Shown: piece by piece, positions 4,971-5,323 of the stretch
Numbering within the stretch: the first letter of the stretch is position 1
How the letters are laid out: each line of letters begins with the position of its first letter
Translations under genes and position numbers: made by a program
NCBI GenBank assembly: GCA_002421445.1
Contig: DIKB01000110.1
Location: 1-5,323 of the forward strand
DNA: 5,323 nt
Source of the DNA: Dehalococcoidia bacterium UBA5629
Lineage (GTDB): Bacteria; Chloroflexota; Dehalococcoidia; GIF9; UBA5629
Direction: 5' to 3'
The notes under the pieces: generated by a model
What the model was told of the DNA's origin: nothing
Database searches by the model: none
Seen by the model: only the letters and a program-made list of their open reading frames with translations

Positions 4971-5323
4971 ATGAGACAGAAGGAGTCAAGATCGCGCTTG
5001 ATCCAGGCATTGATAGATGCCTTCTCGTTACCCGATCTCAGACGGAAACTGCTGTTTACTATTGGTATTTTGATAGCATTCAGGTTTATTGCACATGTTC
5101 CGCTTCCAGGAATCAATCTGGAGGCATTGAAGAATTTGTTCGATAACAATCAGCTTCTCGGCATGCTTGATCTGTTCAGCGGCGGTGCTATGAGAAACTT
5201 CAGCATTGCTGCAATGGGCGTCTACCCGTATATTACCTCATCGATCATCATGCAATTACTCGTTCCGGTGGTTCCTTCGCTTCGAGCATTATCTGAGGAA
5301 GGAGAAGCGGGACGACGCAAGAT
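4971..5323 (+). CDS. secY: Protein translocase subunit SecY (3' truncated by window)
   Basis: The frame stays open from the ATG at 4971 to the window end, giving 117 codons plus two bases, roughly a quarter of a normal SecY of about 430 residues. SecY is the membrane channel of the Sec export pathway, working with SecE and SecG. The amphipathic N-terminus ends SLPDLRRKLLFT, followed by membrane segment 1 at about residues 27-43 and PLPG (44-47). LLGMLDLFSGGAMRNFSI (62-79) covers the channel plug region, and the next membrane segment is at about 79-100 with YPYITSSIIMQLL. EEGEAGRRK at 109-117 starts the first cytoplasmic loop. GAGGA at 4958-4962 lies 8 bases upstream. Placement after rplO is the standard spc order. 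Confidence 0.96.
   Translation, partial: MRQKESRSRLIQALIDAFSLPDLRRKLLFTIGILIAFRFIAHVPLPGINLEALKNLFDNNQLLGMLDLFSGGAMRNFSIAAMGVYPYITSSIIMQLLVPVVPSLRALSEEGEAGRRK

Noticed and set aside
4772..5149. A 125-codon open frame on the minus strand across the rplO-secY junction
   Set aside because: It is antisense to well-supported L15 and SecY coding sequence, with no family resemblance and no separate ribosome binding context.
1..5323. Any inserted accessory gene, mobile element, CRISPR array or small RNA that could be a new system
   Set aside because: Almost every base is accounted for by fifteen conserved genes in the standard order, with gaps of 24 bases or fewer. Nothing is left over for a separate system.

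Overview
The window lies inside a bacterial S10-spc ribosomal protein gene cluster. Everything readable is on the + strand and packed head to tail. It opens in the last codons of rpsC (S3) and then carries rplP (L16), rpmC (L29), rpsQ (S17), rplN (L14), rplX (L24), rplE (L5), rpsN (S14, short zinc-binding form), rpsH (S8), rplF (L6), rplR (L18), rpsE (S5), rpmD (L30), rplO (L15) and the first 117 codons of secY. This is the canonical gene order with no insertion, loss or rearrangement.

Packing is very tight. The longest intergenic gap is 24 bases (rpsH-rplF). rpsC/rplP, rplP/rpmC, rpsE/rpmD and rpmD/rplO overlap by 41, 11, 8 and 14 bases on the chosen starts. Most genes have a recognisable Shine-Dalgarno sequence, often inside the end of the preceding gene. 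Five starts are GTG (rplP, rpmC, rplN, rplF, rpmD). I see no internal promoter, intrinsic terminator, RNA gene, mobile element or repeat array, so the set is most simply read as one polycistronic stretch whose promoter lies upstream and whose end lies downstream.

Functionally, the genes supply small-subunit proteins (S3, S17, S14, S8, S5), large-subunit proteins (L16, L29, L14, L24, L5, L6, L18, L30, L15) and the SecY channel, so ribosome building is linked to membrane protein export. L5 and L18 are both 5S rRNA-binding partners in the central protuberance. S14 and L24 both keep paired Cys-x2-Cys motifs.

The organism is a bacterium, shown by bacterial-type L30, L29 and L16, SecY directly after rplO, and no archaeal-type proteins. 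The zinc-type S14 between L5 and S8, the four-cysteine L24, the GCKGQK form of L15 and a base composition near half G+C would suit a Chloroflexota (Dehalococcoidia-like) or related lineage. That is an impression from protein style, not a demonstrated placement. I found no evidence of a new biological system here; the observations below are small oddities in an otherwise ordinary core operon.
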